This document shows positions 34,395 through 44,371 of a stretch of DNA of 64,000 nucleotides, one piece after another. Below the pieces are notes generated by a model. The model was not told the DNA's origin. It made no database searches and saw nothing but the letters and a program-made list of their open reading frames with translations. Numbering within the stretch: the stretch's first letter is position 1; the number at the start of each line of letters is the position of its first letter. A program made the position numbers and the translations under genes. Source of the DNA: Hemibagrus wyckioides (lineage: Eukaryota; Chordata; Actinopteri; Siluriformes; Bagridae); assembly GCF_019097595.1 (NCBI RefSeq), contig NC_080712.1, forward strand, positions 24,930,146 to 24,994,145, read 5' to 3'.

Positions 34395-35580
34395 AACAAT
34401 TACATTCAATTACATTTATTTGTATAGCACATTTAACAATGGACTTCTCAAAGCAGCTTGATAGAAGTATAGAAAAAGAGAAGGAAAAAAAATTATAAGT
34501 AAATTATATAAGATTATTATATAAGTTTAAATTAAGGTTAAGGCAGCATGGTGGCTTAGTGGGTTCGGGTTTCGCTCCCGCTCACTGTGTGGAGTTTGCA
34601 TGTTCTCCCCGTGCTTGGTGGGTTTCCTCCAAGTGCTCCAGTTTCCTCCCACAGTCCAAAGACATGCTTCTAGGCTGATTGGTGTCTCTAAATTGCCCAT
34701 AGTGTGTGTGATTGCATGAGTGAATGAGTGTGTGTGTATGTGCCCTGTGATGGGTTGGCATTCCGTCCAGGGTGTATCTTGCCTTGATGCCCAATGACGC
34801 CTGAGATGGCACAGGCTCCCTGTGACCTGAGGATAGATCAGATAAGTGGTACAGACAATGAAAATGAAAAAAATTAAGGTTACTATTTTATCCCTATTTT
34901 AGCCCTAATGAGCAAGCCTGTGGTGATGGTGGAAGGAAAAACTCCCTGTGATGATATGAGGAAGAAAACCTTGAGAGGAACCAGGCTCAGAAGGGAACCC
35001 ATCCTCATTTGAGTGACACTGGACAGTAAATAAAGTAAATATAACTAAATAATGTCCTTTCTACAACAGCAACCAATGTCTTATGGGGAACTATTAGGTC
35101 AGTGTAGTTTCTGAGTTCATTATAGACACTAATTCCTTGCTGTTGCAAGCTGACCTATGTAACGGCAGATCTGTGAGTGTGTGATAGTCTCCAAGTGGCT
35201 CTGTCCATGGCTGTCTCCTGGTCACCGGCTGTCCACACAGATCCATCCACAGCATCAGAGAGCACCACCAAGTGATGAGACTCCAACCAGGGGTAGAGCC
35301 AGTGGCCACACTGGAAACTCAGAACACTGGGAGCTCGGGAGTGGGACGTATAGCTCAACAGAGAAAGAGAGAAAAAGAGAGAAAGATATTAAGTATGCTT
35401 GTGATCTTGTGATGTGTAAAGACAATGTAGAGTATCTGTAAAGTGCAGGCAGTGATGTGTTCATATCTTCTGGTTCTAATTAGGACTCTAGCTGTTGTGT
35501 TCTGGACTAACTAGAGCTTGTTTATGCTCCTACTTGAACATCCAGACAGTAAGGCATTATAATAATCCAACCTAGAGGTA
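34395..35580 (-). mobile_element. L2-type LINE 3' end, copy 1 (minus), with SINE inside
   Basis: The minus-strand C-terminal coding remnant (35455-35580) reads LDYYNALLSGCSSRSINKL and RTRRYEH with one stop. It is joined with a deletion to the 3' UTR, which runs leftward to about 34395 and contains the AGGAACCAGGCTCAGAAGGG phrase. A DANA-like SINE (34541-34870) inserted into the UTR with a 12-bp target duplication. Confidence 0.85.
34541..34870 (+). mobile_element. DANA-like SINE with 12-bp target duplication
   Basis: The SINE has a tRNA-like head (GGCAGCATGGTGGCTTAGTG) that appears shortened between the A and B boxes. It is followed by the conserved GTGTGGAGTTTGCATGTTCT and GTTTCCTCCCACAGTCCAAA blocks and a GATAAGTGGTACAGACAATG end with an AAAATG-type tail. 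AAATTAAGGTTA flanks it exactly at 34529-34540 and 34871-34882. The family resembles zebrafish DANA, of the V-SINE superfamily. Confidence 0.85.
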
Positions 35581-35584
35581 ACCA

Positions 35585-35964
35585 AAATTCAATTCAATTC
35601 AATTCAATTTTATTTGTATAGCGCCTTTTACAATGGACATTGTCTCAAAGCAGCTTTATAAAATAAGATAAACAGAGAAAGGAGGGGCAAAAATAAATAA
35701 ATAAATAAAAATAAATATATAACTAGAAATAAAAATAAATCATTCAATTAAATTATTAAACTATTTTATCCTTATTTTATTTTATTTTATCCCTGTGGTG
35801 ATGGTGGCAAGGAAAAACTGGGATGGTATGAAGAAGAAACCATGAGAGGAACCAGGCTCAGAAGGGAACCCATCCTCATTTTGGTGATACTAAACAGTAA
35901 ATAATGTAACTGTAACTGATTAATGTCCTTTCTGTAACAGCAATCAATAGCCCATGAGGGCTTC
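35585..35964 (-). mobile_element. L2-type LINE 3' end, copy 2 (minus)
   Basis: Starts with the pentanucleotide tail (ATTCA)n at 35587-35610 and TTTTATTTGTATAGCGCC, then the shared 3' UTR phrases AAAGCAGCTTTATAAA and AACCAGGCTCAGAAGGGAAC. An (AAAT)n tract at 35692-35720 interrupts it. Non-coding. Confidence 0.8.
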
Positions 35965-36766
35965 CCGTGACCCGAGGATAGATCAGATAAGTGGTACAGA
36001 CAATGAAAATGAAAAAAATTAAGGTTACTATTTTATCCCTATTTTAGCCCTAATGAGCAAGCCTGTGGTGATGGTGGCAAGGAAAAACTCCCTGTGATGA
36101 TATGAGGAAGAAAACCTTGAGAGGAACCAGGCTCAGAAGGGAACCCATCCTCATTTGGGTGACACTGGACAGTAAATAAAGTAAATATAACTAAATAATG
36201 TCCTTTCTACAACAGCAACCAATGTCTTATGGGGAACTATTAGGTCAGAGTAGTTTCTGAGGTTATTATAGACACTAATTCTTTGCTGTCACAGATGTAA
36301 TGGTAGATCTGTGATGGTGTGAAAGTCCTCAAGCGGCTGTCTCCTGGGCACAGGCTGTCCACACAGATCCATCTACAGCATCAGTGAGCACCACCAAGCG
36401 ACGATACTCAGACCAGAGTTAGAGGCAGTGGTCATACTGGAAACTGGCAAACACTGGGAGCTTGGGAGTGGGGTGTATAGCTCGACAGAGAAAGACAGAA
36501 AGAGAAACATACTAAGTATGATGTTTAAAGACAATGTAGACTATGTGTAAAGTGCAGGCAGGGACTCCGGGAAGATTAGCTATGACAGCATAACTAAAAG
36601 GGAGAGCCAGAAGGTGACAGACATGAAGGCTTCCCGGGACATAAAGGGTCCAACCACTTCACAGCAAACCTGAGCGACCTGTGAGGGTGGTAAGATGACA
36701 GCATCCAAACATCCCAGTACACCAAACACTCTATGCCCATGAACCTTCCGGATCTGCTCCTTTACC
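35965..36766 (-). mobile_element. L2-type LINE 3' end, copy 3, sharing the SINE junction
   Basis: The left 53 bases (35966-36018) repeat the 3' end of the SINE at 34541-34870, including the SINE/LINE junction. Colinear L2 3' UTR follows to CTGCTCCTTTACC at 36766. The shared junction shows that this is a duplicate of copy 1 DNA (offset about 1145 bases), not an independent insertion. The L2 UTR continues further here than in copy 1. Confidence 0.8.
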
Positions 36767-37190
36767 AAAATGATGGCTGATGACAACTTGGAGGCGTTCC
36801 TGCACATGTTTGCACCATGGACTGGAAGGGCTTGCGCAAATGGGACTGGGCCAACCTGTTACCCCCCTCTTAATCAGTGAGGCTCAGCTGGTTTATTACA
36901 AGCTCTCTGCTGAGGAGGCCAGAGACTATGACTTGATTCAAGAAGAAATCCTCACCCACTGCAGGTGGTCCCTGGTCAACCCAGCAGCAGATTTTCCCAA
37001 GTGGGCTCAACTGATGCTCCCAGATGGACCCCAACTGTTCTGCCAGCCTGAGCCCGAACATCCCAGAGAGAGGACAAGAGCCAACAACTGCCCAGCCATG
37101 TGACCTGTAGTTGAACCCATGCCTACCAAGCCAGACCTGACCCTGCTGCCCCAGGCCAACAAACCTTGGCTAGTCAGCTGTGACTTACAT
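36767..37190 (+). pseudogene. SCAN-like gag capsid fragment (Gmr1-like gypsy)
   Basis: From ATGATGGCTGATGAC the frame reads NLEAFLHMF, then shifts. The frame from 36780 continues with PLLISEAQLVYYKLSAEEAR and DYDLIQEEILTHCRWS. The pattern GEAQ.AYY.L...A..YD..K.EIL.R is that of the SCAN domain and of the retroelement capsid from which it is thought to derive. It probably belongs to the element whose LTR and primer site are at 33932-34379, split by the L2 block. The frame ends at TGA 37101-37103 and LINE B begins at about 37199. Confidence 0.65.
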
Positions 37191-37198
37191 ACCCCAGC

Positions 37199-39098
37199 TC
37201 AAGATGGCAGCGCCGGTGAGGTCAGCTGCCGTCACGACTGCTATGACCCCTTTTTCTTTGTTTTTAAGTTAACCTACAGTACTTTTAAACCGGCAAATTC
37301 TTCAACATGGAGTGCATTCGGTACAATAGAGATACTCTTATTTCTATTGGTGTACAATGTACTCGCTATTTGACGTTTTTAACCCCGGATCCAAGCTGGT
37401 CTAAGGAAGAACAAAGGACACGACCTGAAGCGGCAGCCCAGGGGGAAACAAGCCAGCGTCAGGAACAGGCCGAGACATGACTGAACCCAGTGGTACCGGA
37501 CCATGCCATCCAGCCAGCCGAGTTCTTCTTAGTTCACTGCATGGACAGAACACTGGAATCGGGGAAGTCTAGAGGAGGCGGGGTGTGTTTAATGGTGAAC
37601 AGTAGCTGGTGCAATAGCACGAGCATTGTCCCTCTCACACACTCCTGCACACCCAACCTGGAACTACTGAGCATCAAATGTCGTCCTTTTTATCCTTCTT
37701 CAGGAGTTTACATCGGTCATAATCAGCGCCATTTATATTCCACCTCAGGCAGACACGGCCATTGCTTTATGCGAGCTGCATGAAGCTCTCACACAGCACC
37801 AGACAACACCGGGATGCTGTGCTTATTGTGGCGGGGGATTTTAACAGTGCCAACCTCAAACGCGCAGCGCCGAACTTTTATCAGCACATCAGCTGCCCCA
37901 CCAGGGGTAAAAGGACACTGGACCATTGTTACACAACAGTTAAAGACGGCTACAAGGCACAATCTAGCCCCCGTTTGGGAAATCCAACCACACCGCCATC
38001 TTCCTCATGCCAAAATATAAATAAAGGCTCAAGCAGGAAGTTCCGGCTCAGAGAAAGGTCGCACGCTGGACGGACCAATCGGTGGCTGCTCTACAGGATG
38101 CTCTGGATGACTCAGACTGGGACATGTTCCGGCACAGCTCTGATGACATCAATGTGTTTACGGAAGCGGTTGTGGGATTCAACAGATGATACTGTGCAGA
38201 AAACCACAATCAGAATGTTTCCCAATCAGAAGCCGTGGGTGGATAAGACCATCCGCGATGCTCTGAGATCTCGCACCACTGCCTACAACGCGGGCCTCGC
38301 GTAGGGTGACATGAACTCATTCAAGGCTGCGTCATACAACGTGCGGAAAGTGGTGAAGGAGGCGAAGCAGCGCTACAGGAAGAAACTAGAGTCACAACTC
38401 CAACAGAGTGACTCTAGGAGCTTGTGGCAGGGATTAAGGACAATAACGAACTATAAAGCACCAACATCCGGTATGATGAATGCGGAAGTGTCTCTGGCAG
38501 ACGAGCTGAACACCTTCTACGCTCACTTCGAGGCTGCAGCTAACAATGCTAATGCTACAGCTAATGTCACAGCTAATGGTAATGGCTGCAGACAGGAAGA
38601 GACTGCCAACACCGGAAATGCGTTCATCTCTGAGCATGATGTGAGAAGTGCCTTCAGGAGAGTGAACACTAGGAAAGCAGCAGGACCAGATGGAATATCA
38701 GGTAGAGTCCTCAAAGCCTGCGCTGACCAGCTAGCACCTGTGTTCACAGACATATTCAAACTCTCCTTAACCCAGTCGGCAATCCCCACATGCTTCAAAT
38801 ATATATATATATATATATACACATATACTCTACTTTATTGATATATTTTATTTATATATATTATTATATTTTATTCTATTTTTATTCTAATTTATTTTAT
38901 TGACATACTGTGAACTTGTTGTTTTTATATTTTATATTTCGTATTTTTATATTTTTATAAAATATTTTTTTCTGCGCTTATTCCTTTTCCTTTCTCCTTT
39001 TTCAGTGGGTCAATACAAACAGTCGTGTAATCATTTGACTGCATATCATACTGTGTACGATTATGTATGTGACAAATAAAATTTGAATTTGAGTCCCA
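37199..39098 (+). mobile_element. LINE B: Rex1/CR1-like LINE, RT deleted
   Basis: It begins CAAGATGGCAGC, as LINE A does. It encodes broken endonuclease and the linker up to the start of RT, then jumps at about 38800 into a TA-rich stretch and the 3' UTR. It ends TATGTGACAAATAAAATTTG followed by AATTTGA. Nearly all the RT domain is gone, so it is an internally deleted dead copy. It sits next to the SCAN-like gag fragment and may have inserted into that element. Confidence 0.8.
37490..38800 (+). pseudogene. LINE B endonuclease/linker (broken)
   Basis: Readable blocks in three frames: SRGGGVCLMVNSSWCNS, LLSIKCRPFYP, LIVAGDFNSANLKRAAPNFY (endonuclease GDFN motif, about 37823-37880), RTLDHCY, and a linker LWQGLRTITNYKAP with ADELNTFYAHFEAA. 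The RT opening is AFRRVNTRKAAGPDGISGRV. Stops and frameshifts lie at about 37780 and 38300. The last frame runs into TATATA repeats, so its final residues are not coding. Confidence 0.8.
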
Positions 39099-39272
39099 GT
39101 GGGGACTATTGAGGTCTTTTGTTTATGGCAAGTCTCCCCGCTGCACAGGTTAGGATAGGCAGTCCATGCCAGAAAGTGGCCACTGCTGGTGGGACTCATC
39201 ACTGATCTACCTGTCACCCTCCTCCTCAGACATGACTGGCCCATATATATATATATATATATATTGTATATG
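39099..39272. other. Short unassigned segment with (TA)n
   Basis: This may be the continuation of the SCAN-gag element beyond LINE B, but no domain is readable. A (TA)n tract lies at 39243-39263. ATATG at 39268-39272 is the left target duplication of gypsy B. Confidence 0.4.
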
Positions 39273-39540
39273 TGTAAGGACTCGCTGGAAGCATGAGTAC
39301 CTGAATCCATATGCAGATATTTATTGAAGACGGCAGGCAGAATCATAAATAGGTAAGCAACAAAGAGTCAAAAACCGGAAAAGCAAAACACTGGCGATCA
39401 AAACAGAAACAGAAACTGAAACTCATAATCAAGGCAAACAGGCAAGGATCATACACATCAAAGACTAATCAGGCAGAAATCAAGGCTTGGTACGTGACAC
39501 TCGGAAACGATACTTCGTGTACAATAGAGGGAGCATGCTG
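39273..39540 (-). repeat. Gypsy B 3' LTR (U3 part missing)
   Basis: This matches 41333-41600 closely. The remaining ~95 bases of the LTR, its beginning in element orientation, are absent at the deletion joint. Confidence 0.9.
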
Positions 39541-40265
39541 TAAGTCTTTAATTGAGGATGGCTTAGGCCATGATGTAATCGCTGACACTTTGCTCTGGTC
39601 CATCTCCACCCCACAACCCCGCGAGATATGACATATCCCAGGAAAGTCACGGACGGGCAGTGAAACTCACATTTCTCCAGCTTGACATATAAGTGATGGT
39701 CAGCCAGACGACGAAGAACAGCTCTAACATGAGTGACGTGTAGTTCCAGGTTGGGGGAGTAGATCAGGATGTCATCTATGTAAGCGATGACATAGCGGTG
39801 TAGCATGTCTCTGAAAACCTCGTTGATGAGGGACTGGAACACGGCAGGAGCATTTGTAAGACCGTAAGGCATTACCAGATATTCATAGTGTCCATGGGTG
39901 GTGTGGAATGCAGTCTTCCACTCATCCCCCTCTCTGATCCGTATCAAATTATAGGCACTACGCAGGTCCAGCTTGGTGAAGAACTTAGCTCCCTGAAGTT
40001 GTTTGAGGGCTGCAGGTACCAGCGGTAATGGATAGGGGTAGGGAACTGTAATAGCGTTCAATCCCCGGTAATCTATGCAGGGTCTGAGGCCTGCATCTTT
40101 TTTTTCGACAAAGAAGAACCCTGCGGCGGCAGGTGATGTGGAAGGATGGATATAACCTGCGTTGAGTGCTTTTTGGATATACTCCTCCATGGCTTGTTTT
40201 TCAGGTATAGAGAGAGGATAAATTTTGTTCTTGGGATGGAGTTGGGGAGGAGTTCTATGGCGCAA
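39541..40265 (-). pseudogene. Gypsy B reverse transcriptase (3' truncated)
   Basis: A long minus-strand frame holds a complete-looking RT palm: [54 protein letters not shown], the catalytic [12 protein letters not shown] (YIDD at about 39775-39790) and [11 protein letters not shown]. Downstream it passes through the deletion joint at about 39540 into LTR sequence, so the last ~20 residues of the frame are not pol. RNase H and integrase are missing. The palm itself has no stop. Confidence 0.85.
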
Positions 40266-40900
40266 TCCCAGGGTTTGTGTTGAGATAACTTGGTAGCTTT
40301 TTCCTTGCTGAACATCTCTCGGAGATCAGAGTATTCCCTGGGGAGTGTAGGCATGGCAGCATCGGGTGGGCTCTCTATGGAGGTACATCTGCATGGAAGT
40401 GTAGGGTGAGACAAAAGGCAGTTCTTAATACAGTGGGCAGACCATTTCTGGATGTCCCCCTCTCTCCAGGAGATCAACGGGTCATGGCATTGTAACCAGG
40501 GAAGCCCCAAAATGATGGGATTCGATGGAGAGGTGATGATGAAGAATGAAATCGCTTCCTGGTGGAATAATCCAATCCGCAAAGACACAGCAGTAGTCTG
40601 GTAGTGGATCAGACCCGCTCCAATCGGCTGGTCGTTAATAGCAATGATTTTCAATGGTGGTGTGCATGGAATAATGGGAATATGGAATTCTTTAACCAGG
40701 TTATGATCTATGAGATTTACGGCAGAGCCAGAGTCAATTAGAGCTGTGGCATAGAAGAATGAATCATTGCCAGACAAACAAACAGGAAGTGAAACTTTGC
40801 ATGAAAGAGTTTGGGTCTCTACCTTGGCAGTGTGTGGTTTTTCAGGGCATAAATCCACTCTGTGGCCAGTTTTCACTGTGACAGTGAAACGTTGATTTCT
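40266..40900 (-). pseudogene. Gypsy B protease and zinc-knuckle region
   Basis: The frame 40073-40876 begins just after the start of a CCHC knuckle ([12 protein letters not shown]) and contains the aspartic protease active site ALIDSGSAVNLI (about 40725-40760), here with the catalytic aspartate intact. FIITSPSNPIILGLPWLQCH follows. A frameshift around 40100-40265 separates it from RT. A deletion at about 40905 removed the end of gag up to the knuckle. Confidence 0.85.
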
Positions 40901-41316
40901 CTACATGCCATGTAGCGGGGTATTCGAACACTTCCCTTATCTGGTTAGTGAAGTAATCAGCAGATGCTTTTACCTGGGGGTCTGAATCCCAGACAGCCGA
41001 TGCCCAATCCAGCGCTTTACCCGTGAGAAGGGACAGCATAAACGCACATCTGGTTGTTTCGCTGCCATAGGAAAAAGTTGTCGCACTGCCGTAGAAATCC
41101 TCGGCATTGGTCGGCGGAGCCATCAAACTTCTCCGGTAAAGCGAAGCGTGGTAACTCACTGTGTGAAACTGATGCTGGCGTGGTAGCAGTAGCTTGGCTG
41201 GTTGGCTGTTGTTGGAGCTGTTGGTTGGCAGCCTTGAGCGCATCCACTTCCATCTGATAAGCCTGGATGAGGACGCGGTGGCGCCACAGAGTAGCTCTCA
41301 TATCCACTGGATTCAT
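40901..41316 (-). pseudogene. Gypsy B gag (broken)
   Basis: It starts at ATG 41316, shortly after the 5' [21 protein letters not shown], a coiled-coil-like [15 protein letters not shown], and [19 protein letters not shown] frameshift near 41080 moves to the frame with [20 protein letters not shown] and REVFEYPA, after which the capsid end is deleted. The blocks match gypsy A gag. Confidence 0.85.
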
Positions 41317-41320
41317 GTTT

Positions 41321-41332
41321 GGCGAAGTATCC
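41321..41332 (-). promoter_or_regulatory. Putative primer-binding site of gypsy B
   Basis: On the minus strand GGATACTTCGCC follows the 5' LTR directly, parallel to GAATACTTGGCC after the left LTR of gypsy A. It does not start with TGG, so ordinary tRNA-CCA priming from the first base is not evident. Confidence 0.45.
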
Positions 41333-41694
41333 TGTAAGGACTCGCTGTAAGCGTGAGTATCTGAATCCATATGCAGATATTTATTGAAGACGGCAAGCAG
41401 AATCGTAAATAGGTAAGCAAGCAAAGAGTCAAAAACCAGAAAAGCAAAACACTGGCGTTCAAAACAGGAACAAAAACCGAAACTCGTAATCAAGGCAAAC
41501 AGGCAAGGATCATACACATCAAAGACTAATCAGGCAGAAATCAAGGCTTGGTACGTGACACTCAGAAACGATACTTTGCGTACAATAGAGGGAGCACGCT
41601 GCTTAAAAACCCTAGAAACCGGAAACCAGGTGTACACAGTCAATATTCGGGCGAGGGCTCCCTCTGATGGTCTGGACTAGTATGCACAGTGACA
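41333..41694 (-). repeat. Gypsy B 5' LTR (362 bp)
   Basis: On the plus strand it runs TGTAAGGACT...CAGTGACA, so in element orientation it begins TGTCACTG and ends CTTACA. It is complete and flanked by the ATATG target duplication on its outer side. Confidence 0.9.
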
Positions 41695-41705
41695 ATATGT
41701 ATATA

Positions 41706-42602
41706 CACTATATTGCCAAAAGTATTCGCTCACCCATCCAAATAATCAGAATCAGGTGTTCCAATCACTTCCATGGCCACAGGTGTATAAAATCAAGCAC
41801 CTAGGCATGCAGACTGTTTTTACAAACATTTGTGAAAGAATGGGTCGCTCTCAGGAGCTCAGTGAATTCCAGCGTGGAACTGTGATAGGATGCCACCTGT
41901 GCAACAAATCCAGTCGTGAAATTTCCTCGCTCCTAAATATTCCACAGTCAACTGTCAGTTGTATTATAAGAACGTGGAAGTGTTTGGGAACGACAGCAAC
42001 TCAGCCACGAAGTGGTAGGCCACGTAAACTGACGGAGCGGGGTCAGCGGATGCTGAGGCACATAGTGCGAAGAGGTCGCCAACTTTCTGCAGAGTCAATC
42101 ACTACAGACCTCCAAACTTCATGTGGCCTTCAGATTAGCTCAAGAACAGTGCACAGAGAGCTTCATGGAATGGGTTTCCATGGCCGAGCAGCTGCATCCA
42201 AGCCATACATCACCAAGTGCAATGCAAAGCGTCGGATGCAGTGGTGTAAAGCACCTCGCCACTGGACTCTAGAGCAGTGGAGACGCATTCTCTGGAGTGA
42301 CGAATCGCACTTCTCCATCTGGCAATCTGATGGATGAGTCTGGCGGTTGCCAGGAGAATGGTACTTGTCTGACTACATTGTGCCAAGTGTAAAGTTTGGT
42401 GGAGGGGGGATTATGGTGTGGGGTTGTTTTTCAGGAGCTGGGCTTGGCCCCTTAGTTCCAGTGAAAGGAACTCTGAATGCTTCAGCATACCAAGATATTT
42501 TGGACAATTCCATGCCCCCAACTTTGTGGGAACAGTTTGGAGCTGGCCCCTTCCTCTTCCAACATGACTGTGCACCAGTGCACAAAGCAAGGTCCATAAA
42601 GA
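41706..42602 (+). mobile_element. Tc1-like element, 3' truncated (same family as 59821-61041)
   Basis: Left terminal repeat CACTATATTGCCAAAAGTAT begins after TA (41704-41705). The transposase frame starts at ATG 41840. The element breaks off at about 42602, before the third catalytic residue and the right terminal repeat. Confidence 0.9.
41840..42602 (+). pseudogene. Tc1-like transposase (stop + truncation)
   Basis: From ATG 41840 the protein begins [17 protein letters not shown] with a helix-turn-helix region, a GRPRK motif and the first catalytic aspartate in LWSDESHF. A TGA at 42335-42337 stands where the sister copy at 59903-60934 has an arginine codon (CGA). Beyond it the frame continues in register: [18 protein letters not shown] and [13 protein letters not shown], with the second catalytic aspartate. 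The glutamate and C-terminus are missing. Confidence 0.9.
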
Positions 42603-42618
42603 TTAAAACCATTAGATA

Positions 42619-43488
42619 CAGTATCTCACAAAAGTGAGTACACCCCTCACATAAATATTTTATTATATCTTTCTTCAGTGTTGTGACAACACTGAAGAAA
42701 TGACACTCTGCTACAATGTAAAGTACAGCCTGTGTGGTTGCCGCCACACACGCTTGACACCATATGAACCATCTGGTTTATCTTGGTCTCATAGGACCAC
42801 AGGACATGGTTCCAGTAATGTCCTTAGTCTGCTTGTCTTCAGCAAACTGTATGCGAGGCTTTCTTGTGCATCATCTTTAGTAGAGGCTTCCTTCTGGGAC
42901 AACAGCCATGCAGACCAATTTGATGCAGTGTGCGGTGTATGGTCTGAGCACTGACACGTTGACCCCCCACCCATTCAACCTCTTCAGCAATGCTGGCAGC
43001 ACTCATATGTCTATTTCCCAAAGACAACCTCCGGATATGATGCTGAGCACATGCACTCAATTTCTTTGGTCAACCATGGCGAGGCCTGTTCTGAGTGGAA
43101 CCTGTCCTGTAAAACCGCTGAATGGTCTTGCCCACCGTGCTGCAGCTCAGTTTCAGGCTCTTCTATCTTCTTATAGCCTTGGCCATCTTGTATGTAGAGC
43201 AACAATTCTTTTTTTCAGATCCTCAGAGAGTTCTTTGCCATGTTGAACTTCCAGTGACCAGTATGAGAGAGTGTGAGAGCGAGAACACCAAATTTAACCT
43301 GCTCCCCATTCACACCTGAGACCTTGTAACACTAACAGGTCACATGACACCGGGGAGGGTAAATGGCTAATTGGGCCCAATTTGGACATTTCCACTTAGG
43401 GGTGTACTCACTTTTGTTTCCAACGGTTTAGATTTAATGGCTGTGTGTTGAGTTATTTTGAGGGGACAGCAAAATAACTCAACACACA
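42619..43488 (-). mobile_element. Second Tc1-like family, internally deleted
   Basis: Terminal repeat CAGTATCTCACAAAAGTGAG at 42619 follows TA, and GGGGTGTACTCACTTTTGTT occurs near 43400, close to the other end. The minus strand between encodes N-terminal transposase fragments. Inner parts of the terminal repeats lie next to each other, forming foldbacks at about 42671-42699 and 43443-43488, so internal sequence has been lost or rearranged. The outer right terminal repeat is missing. Confidence 0.8.
42725..43243 (-). pseudogene. Tc1-like transposase N-terminal half (broken)
   Basis: Minus-strand pieces: LSLGNRHMSAASIAEEVE, QTIHRTLHQIGLHG and RRKPLLKMMHKKA, the second helix-turn-helix and linker. 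The first catalytic site reads WSYET, with tyrosine in place of aspartate (near 42785-42795). The second and third catalytic residues are deleted. Plus-strand frames here are antisense. Confidence 0.8.
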
Positions 43489-43495
43489 TTCAAAT

Positions 43496-43960
43496 TTCAA
43501 ATTAGTCCAGAATGCAGCAGCTAGAGTCCTAACTAGAACCAGAAGATATGAACGCATCACTCCTATTTTAGCCACACTACACTGGCTCCCAGTCAAATTT
43601 TGCATTGATTATAAAATACTGTTACTAAATTTTAAAGCACTAAATGGTCTCGCGTCACAGTACTTAAGCGAACTTTTAGTCTTTTATGATCCGTCCCGCC
43701 TACTCCGATCAAAGGGTGCTGGTTACTTGGTAGTACCTCAAGTAGCAAAGGCTACAGCAGGGGGCAGAGCTTACTCTTTCAAAGCCCCAAAGTTATGGAA
43801 CAGCCTTCCAATTAGTGTTCGGGATTCAGCCACAGTCTCAATGTTTAAGTCTAGGCTGAAGACACATTTGTTTAGTCAAGCTTTTAATATATAGTTCTTA
43901 GGTAAAGGAGCAGATCTGGAAGGTTCATGGGCATAGAGTGTTTGGTTTAATTAATGTTTA
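43496..43960 (+). mobile_element. L2-type LINE, 5'-truncated C-terminal fragment
   Basis: Contains the coding fragment 43502-43894 and a short piece of 3' UTR (GGTAAAGGAGCAGATCTGGA). It stops where the next L2 begins. Confidence 0.85.
43502..43894 (+). pseudogene. L2 polyprotein C-terminal domain, open but headless
   Basis: The frame from 43502 is open for 130 codons to TAG 43892-43894, with no initiating methionine near its start. It reads LVQNAAARVLTRTRRYE, LHWLPVKF, LNGLASQYLSELLVFYDPSR, SKGAGYLVVPQVAKATAGGR and KAPKLWNSLPISVRDS, ending SQAFNI. It is the undamaged C-terminus of an L2-clade reverse transcriptase protein. It lacks endonuclease and RT, so it is not functional alone. Confidence 0.85.
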
Positions 43961-43977
43961 ATTAATTATTAATTGCT

Positions 43978-44340
43978 GTGTTTATTTTGTTTGGTTCTTA
44001 CAATGTGTCATCTCTGCTGGTGTACGATCGCCTGAGACTGTTAAATATACGGGATACTATAAACAACTCGCCTGAATGTACTTATAGTGGACATTCAAAG
44101 ACACCACCACCTTTTCTAGCGCCTGTGCCTGCCTATCTATGGTGTCCTGTTTACCTGCTGCATAGCAACAAGAGGCGCAGGAGACGCAGAAAGAGAGGAG
44201 GTGTCCTCATCAAACTCAAAGCCTACCTGGCCTCCTGTGTGGATAATACTTTCTCCGCTCTGAATGGATTATCTACGGAGTATGGGTATTTTGATCTGTC
44301 TCACTCTCAGGAGTACAGCTACCTGAACAGCTATCCCTGA
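43978..44340 (+). pseudogene. L2 N-terminal region (ORF-like, 120 codons)
   Basis: The open frame includes YDRLRLLNIRDTIN, a basic SNKRRRRRRKRGG and SALNGLSTEYGYFDLS. It lies directly upstream of the endonuclease and continues into it in related L2-type elements. It ends in TGA at 44338-44340; a second stop in this frame is at about 44443. It is probably the broken N-terminus of the same polyprotein and not a host gene. Confidence 0.6.
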
Positions 44341-44371
44341 TGGCGGGTGTTCGCTTCCGTATCGCCGGCCG

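Larger units (their letters stand above)
39273..41694 (-). mobile_element. Gypsy B: Ty3/gypsy element, internally deleted
   Basis: On the minus strand the order is 5' LTR (41333-41694), gag, protease, RT, then a direct jump from RT into the middle of the 3' LTR (39273-39540). RNase H, integrase and the start of the 3' LTR are lost. ATATG flanks both sides (39268-39272 and 41695-41699), a 5-bp target duplication. So the outer ends are those of the original insertion and the deletion is internal. Related to gypsy A in gag and RT. Confidence 0.9.

Noticed and set aside
43978..44340. Independent 120-aa host gene with a polyarginine tract
   Set aside because: It lies at the expected place of an L2 N-terminus directly before the endonuclease frame and fits a broken start of that polyprotein.
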